Source: Pseudoclavibacter sp. AY1F1 (GTDB taxonomy: Bacteria; Actinomycetota; Actinomycetes; Actinomycetales; Microbacteriaceae). Taken from it: 64,000 bases of DNA. The notes under the pieces were generated by a model. The model made no database searches. It saw nothing but the letters and a program-made list of their open reading frames with translations, and was not told where the DNA came from. Location: contig NZ_PSTQ01000010.1 of NCBI RefSeq assembly GCF_002931075.1, positions 89,153 through 153,152 on the forward strand, in the 5' to 3' direction. Numbering within the stretch: position 1 is the first letter of the stretch; every line of letters begins with the position of its first letter. Positions 1-7,504 of the stretch are shown here, piece after piece. A program made the position numbers and the translations under genes.

Positions 1-1
1 C

Positions 2-127
2 CTGGAGCCGCCGGCGCTGACCGCCCCACTCGTCGTCTCCGCACCCAAGGGAGGCAGCTGGGTGCTCATCGGCTCGCTCATCGAAGACCTCCGCCGCATC
101 CACGAAGGCCTCACCGCCGAGGCGTAG
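2..127 (+). CDS. 3' end of an unidentified protein gene (partial)
   Basis: An open frame enters from the left edge and ends at a TAG at 125-127. It gives the last 41 residues of a protein ending in IEDLRRIHEGLTAEA. Codon use is typical of the window, with G or C in most third positions. Too little is present to assign a family. The tail looks like the end of a compact soluble domain with a short terminal helix. The upstream part lies outside the window. Confidence 0.6.
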   Translation: MEPPALTAPLVVSAPKGGSWVLIGSLIEDLRRIHEGLTAEA

Positions 128-257
128 GGGTGGCGTGCAGGGGGCGTGGCGGGCAGGCCCCTGGCCTGTCCCGGCCTGTCCTGGCCTGGCCTGGCCTGTC
201 CCGGCCCGCCGCGGCACCGCCCGCGGCCGCCTCGCCCGTCGACGTGACGCGCTGTCT

Positions 258-333
258 GTCCAAGATCAGTGCAAAAACGGGCCCCGAGCCGCGATAAGGC
301 GTCAGATGGCCCGATTCTGCACTGAAGTTGGTC
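258..333. repeat. 76-base inverted-repeat element, copy A
   Basis: The left arm GTCCAAGATCAGTGCA (258-273) pairs with the right arm TGCACTGAAGTTGGTC (318-333). The arms continue imperfectly inward as AAAACGGGCC against GGCCCGATTC. The length is exactly 76 bases, as in five other copies in this window. It lies 130 bases beyond the stop of the partial gene. Confidence 0.8.
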
Positions 334-348
334 ACGCGCGACGCACTG

Positions 349-426
349 CCACGAGTCCACGCCACGAGTCCACGCCACGAGTCCACGCCACGAGTCGGCG
401 CTTCGAGTCCACGTCACAAGTCCGCG
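349..426. repeat. 13-base tandem repeat, six units
   Basis: The unit is CCACGAGTCCACG. Three identical units (349-387) are followed by three diverging ones (388-426). The array starts 15 bases after the inverted-repeat element. No protein-coding role is apparent. It resembles a slippage-generated minisatellite. Confidence 0.8.
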
Positions 427-588
427 CTTCGTCCTGGCCCGCCTCAGGCAGGGCATGCCAGTACCTGGCACACCCGACCCTCCCGGGCGCAGGCTGGAAG
501 CGATCCAATGGAGGAACGGCGACGGCCGGCGCTCTCGGAGTAGGGGCGCGTCCCGCTGCCGTTCCCGGAAGCGCAACGAGAGGCACCC

Positions 589-1650
589 ATGAAGGCAACG
601 TTCATGTACGCAGCAGGCGACGTCCGAGTCGAGACCGTCGCGGACCCGACCATCCAGCAGCCGACCGACGCGATCGTCCGCGTCACGCAGGCCTGCATCT
701 GCGGCTCGGACCTGCATCCGTATCACTCGATGCAGGCCAGCGAGCAGGGCTCCCCGATGGGGCACGAGCTCATCGGCATCGTCGAGGAGATCGGTGCGGC
801 CGTCACGACACTCAAAGTCGGCGACTTCGTCATCGCCCCCTTCGCGTTCCAGGACAACACGTGCGTGTTCTGCCGTGAGGGATTCCAGACCTCGTGCATC
901 CACGGCGGCTTCTACGGCAGCCCGGAGGTCGGCGGTCTGCAGGCCGAGCTCGCGCGCATCCCGCAGGCCGACGGCAGCCTCGTTGTCGTACCCGGCGTCG
1001 ACGCGGCCGCCCTTGGCCGTGGGGAGAGCGCTGAGCTCGCCGCGAGCTTGCTCACCCTCTCCGACGTGTACCTCACCGGCTACCACGCAGCCCACATGGG
1101 GCGCGTCGAGGCGGGCAAGACCGTCACCGTGATCGGCGACGGCGCCGTCGGACTCTCCGCCGTGCTCGCCGCCAAGCAGCTCGGCGCCGAGCGCATCATC
1201 CTCATGGGGCGGCACACCTCGCGCACCGACCTCGGCATCGAGTTCGGCGCGACCGACGTTGTCGCCGAGCGCGGCGACGACGGCATCGCGCAGGTCATGG
1301 ACCTCACGAACGGCGAAGGCAGCCACGTCGTGCTCGAGGCCGTCGGCCACATGCCCGCCTACGAGCAGGCCTACGGCGTCGTCCGCCCCGGTGGCGTCAT
1401 CTCGCGCGTCGGCGTGCCCCAGTACGAGGAAGCGCCCATCGGCTTCGGCTCGCTCTTCGGGAAGAACGTCACCCTCACCGGCGGCCCGGCCCCCGTGCGC
1501 GCGTACATGGAACCCGCAATCCAGCAGGTCCTGAACGGTGACATCAACCCGGGTCGCGTCTTCGACCGCACGATCGGCATCGACGAGGTGCCGGCCGGCT
1601 ACGCAGCCATGGATGCACGCGAAGCGCTCAAGGTGCTCGTCCAGATGTAG
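589..1650 (+). CDS. Zinc-type alcohol dehydrogenase (MDR superfamily)
   Basis: This 353-residue protein has the two-domain layout of medium-chain dehydrogenases. The N-terminal catalytic half carries the zinc-ligand segment CICGSD (Cys36/Cys38) and MGHE (His59-Glu60). The later NTCVFC...SC segment keeps three of the four structural-zinc cysteines. The Rossmann motif GDGAVGLSAV lies near residues 181-190. Cytosolic NAD(P)-linked oxidation of an alcohol, or reduction of an aldehyde, is the family role; the substrate cannot be read. The ATG follows a GAGAGG stretch. A cupin gene lies 46 bases downstream in the same direction, so the two probably form an operon for detoxification or carbonyl metabolism. 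Confidence 0.85.
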   Translation: MKATFMYAAGDVRVETVADPTIQQPTDAIVRVTQACICGSDLHPYHSMQASEQGSPMGHELIGIVEEIGAAVTTLKVGDFVIAPFAFQDNTCVFCREGFQTSCIHGGFYGSPEVGGLQAELARIPQADGSLVVVPGVDAAALGRGESAELAASLLTLSDVYLTGYHAAHMGRVEAGKTVTVIGDGAVGLSAVLAAKQLGAERIILMGRHTSRTDLGIEFGATDVVAERGDDGIAQVMDLTNGEGSHVVLEAVGHMPAYEQAYGVVRPGGVISRVGVPQYEEAPIGFGSLFGKNVTLTGGPAPVRAYMEPAIQQVLNGDINPGRVFDRTIGIDEVPAGYAAMDAREALKVLVQM

Positions 1651-1696
1651 TCGCCCCGCAGCCGTGCGCGCTACAACCCGAGAAAGGAACCTCCTC

Positions 1697-2107
1697 ATGA
1701 GCACAGAACTCCAACCGAAGAGCCCGACCAACAAGGGGCCAGCCGAGTGGTTCACCGGCGACGTCTACTTCAACGCCTACTACGCGGGGACTGAGCCGTC
1801 GCGCACCCGCCTCAACCTGGTGCGCTTCACACCTGGAGCGCACACCGCCTGGCACCGCCACGCGGTCGGCCAGACGCTGCACGTCACCGAGGGGTACGGC
1901 TACGTGCAGTCGCGCGGCGAAGAGCTCCTCGAGTTGCGCCCGGGTGACACCGTCTACACGCCGGCCGGCGAGTGGCACTGGCACGGCGCATCCGCGGACA
2001 ACTTCATGTGCCACCTCGCGCTGTGGGAGGGGCCCGGCGCTGACTCCGACGAGCCCGAGACTGTCTGGGGCGAGCTGCTGAAGCCGGAGGAGTATCCGCA
2101 GGGTTAG
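1697..2107 (+). CDS. Small cupin-domain protein
   Basis: This is a 136-residue single-domain cupin. The first cupin motif is GAHTAWHRHAVGQTLHVTEG, with metal-ligand histidines and a glutamate. The second is RPGDTVYTPAGEWHWHGA, giving the usual His-rich beta-barrel metal site. It resembles the small cupins annotated as carboxymuconolactone-decarboxylase-associated or mandelonitrile-lyase-like, but the reaction is unknown. The ATG at 1697 is preferred over upstream in-frame codons because GAAAGGA lies 8 bases before it and the upstream residues are a shadow of the dehydrogenase. It is probably co-transcribed with the dehydrogenase 46 bases upstream. Confidence 0.85.
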   Translation: MSTELQPKSPTNKGPAEWFTGDVYFNAYYAGTEPSRTRLNLVRFTPGAHTAWHRHAVGQTLHVTEGYGYVQSRGEELLELRPGDTVYTPAGEWHWHGASADNFMCHLALWEGPGADSDEPETVWGELLKPEEYPQG

Positions 2108-2110
2108 GTC

Positions 2111-2262
2111 GTGTCTGACACTGTCTTGCCTCCTCCGCTCGTCCTGATCGCGCGATCTGCTGCGTTGGAGAACTCGGGCAATGCTCCGCATTTGGCTTCG
2201 TTCTCCGCCTTGCATCTCGCACGACCAGACCGTGCTCGCTGCGGCGATCCACTGTCAGACAC
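2111..2262. mobile_element. MITE-like element with 13-base terminal inverted repeats (candidate)
   Basis: GTGTCTGACACTG (2111-2123) is matched as an inverted repeat by CACTGTCAGACAC (2250-2262), with one mismatch. The 152-base interior contains a second inverted pair GGAGAAC/GTTCTCC and no open frame of note. TAG occurs just outside both ends (2105-2107 and 2267-2269), which could be a 3-base target duplication; the left TAG is also the cupin stop codon. No transposase is nearby, so this would be a non-autonomous remnant. Confidence 0.35.
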
Positions 2263-2356
2263 TCCCTAGTGGCGGGGTGAGTCAGCGGGGGTGGCCCGGG
2301 CGCAGGCCGCGCTTGCCTGCCGGCCCAGCCGCGGCCTCGTGGTCTCCGCACCGAAC

Positions 2357-2409
2357 GAGTGAGCCAGACGCATCCAGAACCCGTGTGGGTGGATGCTTCT
2401 GGCTCACTC
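2357..2409. terminator. Hairpin between convergent genes
   Basis: GAGTGAGCCAGACGCATCC (2357-2375) pairs with GGATGCTTCTGGCTCACTC (2391-2409) with one mismatch, leaving a 15-base loop. It is a likely bidirectional terminator for the cupin and the regulator gene. The arm motif AGCCAGAAGC recurs in hairpins near 9994 and 42002. Confidence 0.6.
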
Positions 2410-2462
2410 TTCGCGTTCGAGCGGGGACTGCTGGCAGCTGGCAGCTGCCAGCTGGCTCGCGC

Positions 2463-3347
2463 CTAGTGCTGTTGGAAGGCTGCCTGTGTCTGTGCCGGGA
2501 ACTCCGTTGCCGCCCAGGACGCGAGCATCCGTAAAGCGTCAGCGCTCGGGCTGCCCTCCGCGGCCGTGTAAACGTTCATCGTCAGCCCGGGCTCGCTCGG
2601 CAGCGGCAGCGACTCGAAGTTCAGCTCGAGCAGGCCGACAACCGGGTGGTTCAGGCGCTTCACGCCGCTGCGATGGAACTTCACGTCTTTCGCCGCCCAC
2701 ATCTCGCGGAAGAGCTCGCTCTGCGTCGACAGCTCACCGATGAGCTGGTGCAGCTTTGGGTCGTGCGGGTTGCGGCCCGCCTCCATCCGCAACATGGATG
2801 CGGCGTCGGCGGCGATGCGGTCGAAATCCGGCCAGAAGTCGCGGGCGGCCGGGTTCAGGTAGATGTACCTCGTCGTGTTCACGGGGCGGCGCGGGTCGTC
2901 GAAGACGGGGGAGTAGAGCGCGCGACCCAGACGGTTGGCGGCGAGCACGTCGTGCCGGTCGTTGCGCACCCACGCGGGAGCCTCGGAGAACGCGTCGAGC
3001 ATCTGGCGGACGGCGGGACGCAGCTCGCCGCCGCGCTGCTTCTTCGACGCGCGGCGCGACGGTGCGCTCGCTCTGGCGAGGTTGAAGAGGTGCTCGCGCT
3101 CGGCCTCGTCGAGCTGCAACGTCGAAGCGATCGCGTCGAGCACGCTCTCCGAGGCGCCGGACAGGTTGCCGCGCTCGAGCCGCACGTAGTAGTCGACGGA
3201 GACTCCCGCGAGCATCGCGACTTCCTCGCGCCGCAGCCCCGCGACGCGGCGATTCCCGCCGTACGCCGGCAGGCCAGCCTGCTCCGGGGTGATTTTCGCC
3301 CGGCGGGAGCTGAGGAACTCCTTCACCTGTTCGCGCACATCGTTCAT
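2463..3347 (-). CDS. MmyB-type helix-turn-helix regulator
   Basis: This is a 294-residue regulator. Residues about 10-75 form an XRE-type DNA-binding domain (GLRREEVAMLAGVSVDYYVR, then LERG). The C-terminal two thirds is the MmyB-like ligand-binding domain, with the typical DVLAANRLGRALYSP and DFDRIAADAASMLR stretches. The family represses or activates neighbouring oxidoreductase genes, and the domain can bind fatty-acid-like ligands. It ends facing the cupin gene, so the adjacent dehydrogenase-cupin pair or the aldo/keto reductase are candidate targets. The ATG is at 3347. A nested inverted repeat (3449-3510) lies about 100 bases upstream of its start. Confidence 0.85.
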   Translation of the reverse strand: MNDVREQVKEFLSSRRAKITPEQAGLPAYGGNRRVAGLRREEVAMLAGVSVDYYVRLERGNLSGASESVLDAIASTLQLDEAEREHLFNLARASAPSRRASKKQRGGELRPAVRQMLDAFSEAPAWVRNDRHDVLAANRLGRALYSPVFDDPRRPVNTTRYIYLNPAARDFWPDFDRIAADAASMLRMEAGRNPHDPKLHQLIGELSTQSELFREMWAAKDVKFHRSGVKRLNHPVVGLLELNFESLPLPSEPGLTMNVYTAAEGSPSADALRMLASWAATEFPAQTQAAFQQH

Positions 3348-3448
3348 GCGTCCAAGCTACGCCCGCAGAGCCGAGCGAGGGAGGCCCCGCGAGTACCTGC
3401 CCAGAACGCCGCGCCCTCCGCCCGGTGGTCTTTCGCAGCGCGGAGAAC

Positions 3449-3510
3449 TTCGGTGACTCTTCGCGCGGAAGTGTGCGAATTCTCGCGCGAACCAGCCAAT
3501 AGTCACCGAA
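3449..3510. promoter_or_regulatory. Nested inverted repeat upstream of the regulator (candidate operator or hairpin)
   Basis: TTCGGTGACT (3449-3458) pairs perfectly with AGTCACCGAA (3501-3510). Inside it, TCGCGCG (3461-3467) pairs with CGCGCGA (3484-3490). It could be an operator for the regulator that starts at 3347, or an RNA hairpin. The sequence alone does not decide. Confidence 0.4.
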
Positions 3511-3579
3511 ATTTGCAGCGGGACGGTGGCACCGCGCGCTCAGTGGTGCGGGTCCGACCTGGGCCGCGGCTGGCGGGCT

Positions 3580-3655
3580 GTCCAACATCAGTGCAGAGTC
3601 CGGCCGAAACTCGCTGAAAGCGGCGGGAAGGGCCGATTCTGCACTGAAGTTGGAC
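3580..3655. repeat. 76-base inverted-repeat element, copy B
   Basis: Arms GTCCAACATCAGTGCA (3580-3595) and TGCACTGAAGTTGGAC (3640-3655). The inner arms GAGTCCGGCC and GGGCCGATTC also pair in part. It lies 42 bases beyond the stop of the aldo/keto reductase gene. Confidence 0.85.
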
Positions 3656-3697
3656 AAGAGCGGAGCTGCAGCTCGGCCTGAGCCGGCCCTGCGCGGA

Positions 3698-4582
3698 TCA
3701 GGCCTCCGGGATGGGCATGCCGTACGCCTCAAGGGTCAGCGACTCGGGCTCGGGGCCGCGGCGCACTGCCTTGTCGAGCGCGTCGATCTGGGCAACCTCG
3801 TGAGCGGTGAGCTCGAAGTCGAAGATGTCGAAGTTCTCGGCGATGCGGTGCGGCTTGACTGACTTAGGGATCACCGAGCGGCCCTCCTGCACGTGCCAGC
3901 GCAGCATGACCTGGGCCGGGCTCTTGCCGTGCGCCTCGGCGATGGCGCCGATCGTCGCATCCTCAAGGGTGCTGCCGCCGTCGCCTTCGCGGTAGAAGGT
4001 GATGCCGCCGATGGGTGACCAGGCCTGGTCGAGGATGCCGTGGCGCGCATCCGCTGCCTGGAGTTCCTTCTGCTGGAAGTAGGGGTGCAGCTCGATCTGG
4101 TTCACGGCGGGCACGACGTCGGTCGCCTCCAGCAGGGAGGCGAGGTGGTCTGGCATGAAGTTACTCACGCCGATTGCCCGCACCTTGCCGTCGGCAAGGA
4201 GGCGTTCGAGGGCCCGGTAGGCGCCGATCGTTTTCTCCCAGGCGGTGGGGAGCGGCTGGTGGAGGATGAGGAGGTCGATCTGCTCGACGCCCAGCTTGGC
4301 GGCCGACTTCTCGAAGCCGTGGAGCGTTTCGTCGTAGCCGTAGTCGCTGATCCAGATCTTGGTCTCGATGAAGATCTCGTCGCGGGGGAGACCGGATGCG
4401 GCGATCGCCTGTCCGACTTCCCGCTCGTTCCCGTAGGCGGCGGCCGTGTCGATGTGCCGGTAGCCAACGCGCAGCGCCTCGGCGACTGCGGCTGCCGTCT
4501 CCTCCGGGGAGGACTGGAAGACGCCGAAGCCGATGGCGGGAAGTTCGACGCCGTTGCTCAGGGTCAGGTTCGTGGTGCTCAT
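3698..4582 (-). CDS. Aldo/keto reductase
   Basis: This 294-residue protein has the AKR (beta/alpha)8 barrel signature. The catalytic tetrad is visible: Asp45 and Tyr50 in HIDTAAAYGNE, Lys75 in ETKIW, and His108 in LILHQP. The NADPH-binding segment IPKSVKPHRIAEN is near the C-terminus. It belongs with the 2,5-diketo-gluconate reductase-like AKRs that reduce aldehydes and ketones in the cytosol; the natural substrate is unknown. It is transcribed alone, with its promoter side shared with the divergent polyol PTS operon. The 192 bases between them hold the PTS promoter and operator. Confidence 0.9.
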   Translation of the reverse strand: MSTTNLTLSNGVELPAIGFGVFQSSPEETAAAVAEALRVGYRHIDTAAAYGNEREVGQAIAASGLPRDEIFIETKIWISDYGYDETLHGFEKSAAKLGVEQIDLLILHQPLPTAWEKTIGAYRALERLLADGKVRAIGVSNFMPDHLASLLEATDVVPAVNQIELHPYFQQKELQAADARHGILDQAWSPIGGITFYREGDGGSTLEDATIGAIAEAHGKSPAQVMLRWHVQEGRSVIPKSVKPHRIAENFDIFDFELTAHEVAQIDALDKAVRRGPEPESLTLEAYGMPIPEA

Positions 4583-4677
4583 GGTGAAGACGCTACGTCG
4601 CGCGGCTGATCGGAGACAGGCCCTGTCAGGACCCGTCAGACGAATCGAAGCTGTTTCGGATGCCCGCAGATCGCCTC

Positions 4678-4706
4678 TTGCGCACGGGGGCGCTCGTGCC
4701 TACACT
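4678..4706 (+). promoter_or_regulatory. Promoter of the polyol PTS operon
   Basis: A -35 box TTGCGC (4678-4683) and a -10 box TACACT (4701-4706) are separated by 17 bases. The predicted start of transcription (about 4713) falls at the left edge of a 38-base operator-like sequence. The opposing TIM-aldolase-yjbQ operon has the same layout. Confidence 0.55.
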
Positions 4707-4714
4707 TTCGGCAG

Positions 4715-4752
4715 GTGCACAAACGATCAGATCTATTTGCAACTTCGTGCAC
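4715..4752 (+). promoter_or_regulatory. Probable SorC-family operator, PTS operon
   Basis: This is a 38-base sequence bounded by GTGCAC at both ends (4715-4720 and 4747-4752), with ATCTAT in the middle and TGCAACTTCGTGCA on the right. A second copy in matching orientation lies upstream of the TIM-like gene (12516-12553). It sits 8 bases after the -10 box, where bound repressor would block initiation. The SorC-type regulator at 9017 is the obvious ligand. Confidence 0.6.
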
Positions 4753-4774
4753 ACCCCGACAAAGGAGTCAGAAC

Positions 4775-4867
4775 ATGCGGTTTAAGTCGCCGCTCGCCGC
4801 CCCCGCGGCCAGCACCGTCGAGCAGAGCTCGACGACCACGTCGGGAGGGCAGCCGGCATGGAAGTAA
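4775..4867 (+). CDS. 30-residue leader ORF overlapping srlA
   Basis: An ATG at 4775, preceded by AAAGGAG at 4761-4767, opens a 30-codon frame. Its stop (TAA, 4865-4867) lies just past the srlA ATG at 4858. The peptide is rich in Ala, Ser and Thr, has no membrane segment, and I recognise no family. The good ribosome-binding site belongs to this frame, and GGGAGGG before 4858 can serve srlA. Translation of the leader may therefore couple to srlA expression. It could also be a non-functional by-product. Confidence 0.4.
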   Translation: MRFKSPLAAPAASTVEQSSTTTSGGQPAWK

Positions 4868-5460
4868 TCACCTGGATCGCCGAGAACTTCATCGGCCTCT
4901 TCAACGCCTCCGCCGAGAGCCTCATGGGTCTCATCACGGGCATCCTCCCTCTGCTCCTCGTGCTGCTCACGGCAATGTACGCCGTGACCACGTGGATCGG
5001 CGAGGAGCGCGTCACCCGCGCTGTCCGCTGGGCAGGCAAGTACGCGATCACGCGCTACACGGTGATGCCGATCATCGCCGTCATCATGCTGACGAACCCC
5101 ATGGCGTACACGTTCGGTCGCTTCCTCCCCGAACGCTACAAGCCGGCCTTCTACGACTCTGCGGTGTCGTTCGTGCACCCGGTCACGGCCTTCCTCCCGC
5201 ACGCCAACGCGGGTGAGCTGTTCGTCTGGACCGGCATCTCCGCTGGCGTCCTCGCCATCGCGCCCGACAAGTACGCGACGCTCGCCGCCCTCTATTTCAT
5301 GGTCGGCATCGTCGTCATCTTCATCCGCGGCATCACCACGCAGTGGATCACGAAGGTCCTCATCAAGCGCGGCGGCCACGAGGCGACCTTCGCCCGTTTC
5401 GACGAGATGTATGCCGAGGGCCACCTCCAGGGCTCCAAGACCGAAGGTGGTGTCCTGTGA
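4858..5460 (+). CDS. srlA: PTS glucitol/sorbitol-family EIIC (SrlA-like)
   Basis: This 200-residue membrane protein matches the EIIC2 subunit of the Gut PTS family. It opens with the family-typical pattern IAENFIGLFNASAESLMG, then ITGILPLLLVLLTAM and WIGEERV, with about four hydrophobic segments. It forms the membrane channel that brings a polyol in as the SrlE and SrlB subunits phosphorylate it. The length is close to E. coli SrlA. ATG 4858 follows GGGAGGG. The stop overlaps the GTG of the next gene (GTGA), showing tight coupling. The actual polyol is not certain: this family handles glucitol and other pentitols and hexitols. Confidence 0.9.
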   Translation: MEVITWIAENFIGLFNASAESLMGLITGILPLLLVLLTAMYAVTTWIGEERVTRAVRWAGKYAITRYTVMPIIAVIMLTNPMAYTFGRFLPERYKPAFYDSAVSFVHPVTAFLPHANAGELFVWTGISAGVLAIAPDKYATLAALYFMVGIVVIFIRGITTQWITKVLIKRGGHEATFARFDEMYAEGHLQGSKTEGGVL

Positions 5461-6536
5461 GCACAGACGCTGAGAACACGAACGCCAGCGCTGCCGAGAA
5501 CTCCAGCGCAGGCACGGCCGACTACAAGGGCGTCAAAGTCAACCGCGGTCGCGGCGGCTGGGGCGACGGCCTGACCCTCGTCCCGAACGCCGAGAAGAAC
5601 ATCGTCCTCTCGGTGACCGGAGGCGGCATCCACCCCGTCGCACAGAAGATCGCGGAGCTCACGGGCGCCGAGGCAGTCGACGGCTTCAAGAACAACGTTC
5701 CGGACGCGAACGTGCTCTGCGCCGTCATCAACTGCGGCGGCACGGCGCGCATCGGCGTCTACCCGAAGAAGCGCATCCCGACTGTGGATGTGTACCCAGG
5801 TGAACCGGGCGGCCCGCTCGCCCAGTTCATCACGGAGGACATCTTCGTCTCCGACGTCGCGCCCCGCGACGTGGTTGCGCTCGACGCAGAGGCAACCGCA
5901 GCGGCTGGCGCACCCGCCGCGGCAGCTGCTCCGGCGCAGAGCCCGGAAGAGATCGCCGCGAAGGCCAAGGCGGATGCACGCGCCAGGGTCGCAGCACAGG
6001 GAAGCGGATTCACGGGCTTCGTCGTGAAGTTCGGCAACGCGATCGGCTACTTCATCAACACGCTGCTCTCCTCGGGCCGCCAGGCGATCAAGCTGACGCT
6101 CAACACGATCCTGCCGTTCATGGCGTATGTCTCGCTCCTCATCGGAGTCGTCACGTACACGGGCGCTTCGGACTTCATCGCCAACGCGGTGTCGCCGCTC
6201 GCGTCGAACCCGATTGGCCTGATCCTGCTCGGCGTCATCACGGGCCTCCCGTTCCTGTCGCCGATCCTCGGCCCAGGTGCCGCGATCGCCCAGGTCGTCG
6301 GTGTCTTGATGGGCACGCAGATCGCGGCCGGCGCGCTGCCGGTGCAGTACGCGCTGCCGACGCTCTTCGCGGTCAACGGCCAGGTCGGCTGTGACTTCAT
6401 CCCCGTCGGTCTCTCCCTCGGTGAGGCTGAGCCGGAGACGGTTGCGGTCGGTGTCCCCGCAGTGCTCTTCTCCAGGCAGATCACGTCGCCCCTCGCGGTC
6501 GTGCTCGCCTACTTCGCCTCCTTCCTCCTCGTCTAG
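5457..6536 (+). CDS. srlE: PTS glucitol/sorbitol-family EIIBC (SrlE-like)
   Basis: This 359-residue protein has an EIIB domain (about residues 22-125) and a membrane EIIC domain (about 175-359). The phosphoryl-carrying cysteine is probably Cys93 in INCGGTARIGVYPKK. The two domains are joined by an Ala/Pro-rich linker near residues 140-170. The membrane part contains the family stretches RQAIKLTLNTILPFMAYVS and NGQVGCDFIPVGLSLGEAE. The GTG at 5457 overlaps the srlA stop. The first 20 residues are a polar tail not usual in E. coli SrlE. It works with SrlA and SrlB to take up and phosphorylate the polyol. Confidence 0.9.
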   Translation: MSTDAENTNASAAENSSAGTADYKGVKVNRGRGGWGDGLTLVPNAEKNIVLSVTGGGIHPVAQKIAELTGAEAVDGFKNNVPDANVLCAVINCGGTARIGVYPKKRIPTVDVYPGEPGGPLAQFITEDIFVSDVAPRDVVALDAEATAAAGAPAAAAAPAQSPEEIAAKAKADARARVAAQGSGFTGFVVKFGNAIGYFINTLLSSGRQAIKLTLNTILPFMAYVSLLIGVVTYTGASDFIANAVSPLASNPIGLILLGVITGLPFLSPILGPGAAIAQVVGVLMGTQIAAGALPVQYALPTLFAVNGQVGCDFIPVGLSLGEAEPETVAVGVPAVLFSRQITSPLAVVLAYFASFLLV

Positions 6537-6610
6537 GTGGCGCCGGGCGGGCCGAGACCCGGCCCGCCCGCGCATCCACTGAACTCTTGAACCATGAAAG
6601 GGACCACAAC

Positions 6611-6985
6611 GTGTCCACGACCATCTGGCAGTCAGAAATCGCCCGCATCGGACCCGACGCGAACGACATGTTCGAGGGCGGCGTTTACATCCTCTTCGGC
6701 GAACCCGTGCCGGACGCGCTCGCCGAGGTCAGCCTCGTGCACAAGGGCCACTCCGGTGAGTTCGTGCCGGTGCAGGCAGGGGACGAATTCGTGATCGGCG
6801 ACGAGGCGGTCACCGTCACAGCGGTCGGTGACCTCGCCAACCCGAACCTGCAGGAGCTCGGACACGTCGTGCTCTACCTGAACGCGGAAGACACCGCGCT
6901 CCTTCCCGGCGCCATCCAGGCGACCGGATCCCTCTCCACCCCCACCGAGGGCGCATTCGTCAGCGTGCGCCGGAACGAGGTCTAG
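6611..6985 (+). CDS. srlB: PTS glucitol/sorbitol-family EIIA (SrlB-like)
   Basis: A 124-residue soluble protein matching the Gut-family EIIA. The probable phosphorylated histidine is His44 in LVHKGHSGEF. The rest follows the family pattern of FEGGVYILFGEPVP and a C-terminal PGAIQATG stretch. It carries phosphate from HPr to the EIIB domain. The GTG at 6611 has GAAAGGGA ahead of it; an upstream ATG at 6587 would add only eight residues that include this ribosome-binding site. It lies 74 bases after srlE and 3 bases before gutM. Confidence 0.88.
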   Translation: MSTTIWQSEIARIGPDANDMFEGGVYILFGEPVPDALAEVSLVHKGHSGEFVPVQAGDEFVIGDEAVTVTAVGDLANPNLQELGHVVLYLNAEDTALLPGAIQATGSLSTPTEGAFVSVRRNEV

Positions 6986-6988
6986 ACC

Positions 6989-7474
6989 ATGGACTGGAGA
7001 TTCCCCGCCGTCCTGGTGCTCGCGCTTGTCCTGAGCATGTTCATGACGGTTGTGCAGATGCGCGCGTACATGCGACAGGTCAACGAGATCGCGAAGGCCA
7101 ACGCGGGCAAGAACCTCAACCTGGTGAGCGGACGAGGCAAGGGCGCCTTCCGCGGCGCGATCGCCGTGCTGCTCGTCGACCCCACGACCCTCGAGGTCGT
7201 CGAGGCTCGAGCACTTGTCGGCTTCAGTGTCTTCGGCCGTCTGAAGCCGGCCCCCGACCTCGAAGGGCCGCTCAAGACGGTCTTCGACCGTGCGGCGGCC
7301 CGCCACAAGCACCTCGGAACCGCCGTGCGCCAGGCGATCAGCATGCTGCCCCACCAGGTGCGCGCACAGGTCACGCTGCCGCCCGCGAAGGGCAAGGCCA
7401 AGCGCGGTCAGCCGACCGCCATCAAGGGCGCGGCCCCGAAGCAATTCGCCGGCCTCTCCCGCGTCAGCAACTAG
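6989..7474 (+). CDS. gutM: GutM-family protein of the polyol PTS operon
   Basis: This is a 161-residue protein with one N-terminal membrane segment (about residues 5-20, FPAVLVLALVLSMFM). A GutM-type domain follows, with the SGRGKGAFRGAIAVLLVD and LVGFSVFGRLKP patterns. GutM is described in enteric bacteria as an activator of the glucitol operon; in most other phyla its function is not established, and the membrane anchor suggests a link to the transporter. It is longer than E. coli GutM because of a Lys/Pro/Ala-rich tail after about residue 125. It starts 3 bases after srlB. Confidence 0.8.
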   Translation: MDWRFPAVLVLALVLSMFMTVVQMRAYMRQVNEIAKANAGKNLNLVSGRGKGAFRGAIAVLLVDPTTLEVVEARALVGFSVFGRLKPAPDLEGPLKTVFDRAAARHKHLGTAVRQAISMLPHQVRAQVTLPPAKGKAKRGQPTAIKGAAPKQFAGLSRVSN

Positions 7475-7504
7475 CCCCCACGAACCAAGCAAAAAGGAAC
7501 GCAC

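Larger units (their letters stand above)
128..588. other. Gene-free stretch with three kinds of repeat
   Basis: No convincing gene is seen between the partial gene and the dehydrogenase. The stretch holds a run of CCTGTCC/CCTGGCC-like units (about 162-205), a 76-base inverted-repeat element (258-333), and directly after it a degenerate 13-base tandem repeat (349-426). Open frames here have repetitive, biased composition and no ribosome-binding site. The dehydrogenase promoter should lie in the right part, but no clear hexamers stand out. Confidence 0.6.
2108..2462. other. Gene-free convergent region with a MITE-like element and a hairpin
   Basis: The region lies between the ends of the cupin gene (plus) and the MmyB-type regulator (minus). 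It holds a candidate miniature inverted-repeat element (2111-2262), a strong hairpin (2357-2409), and a near-perfect palindrome made of GGCAGCTG/CAGCTGCC units (about 2437-2460) touching the regulator's stop codon. No gene is seen. Confidence 0.6.
3348..3697. other. Gene-free stretch upstream of the MmyB-type regulator
   Basis: The stretch lies between the regulator start (minus strand) and the aldo/keto reductase stop (minus strand). It holds a nested inverted repeat at 3449-3510 and copy B of the 76-base element at 3580-3655. No open frame looks coding. Confidence 0.6.

Noticed and set aside
258..333. The 76-base elements as ordinary Rho-independent terminators
   Set aside because: There is no T-run after the right arm, the length is constant and the arm sequence is conserved between copies. 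A purely terminator role does not explain this, although they may still end transcription.
349..426. CRISPR-like array
   Set aside because: The 13-base units are contiguous with no spacers, and no cas genes are present. It is a simple tandem repeat.
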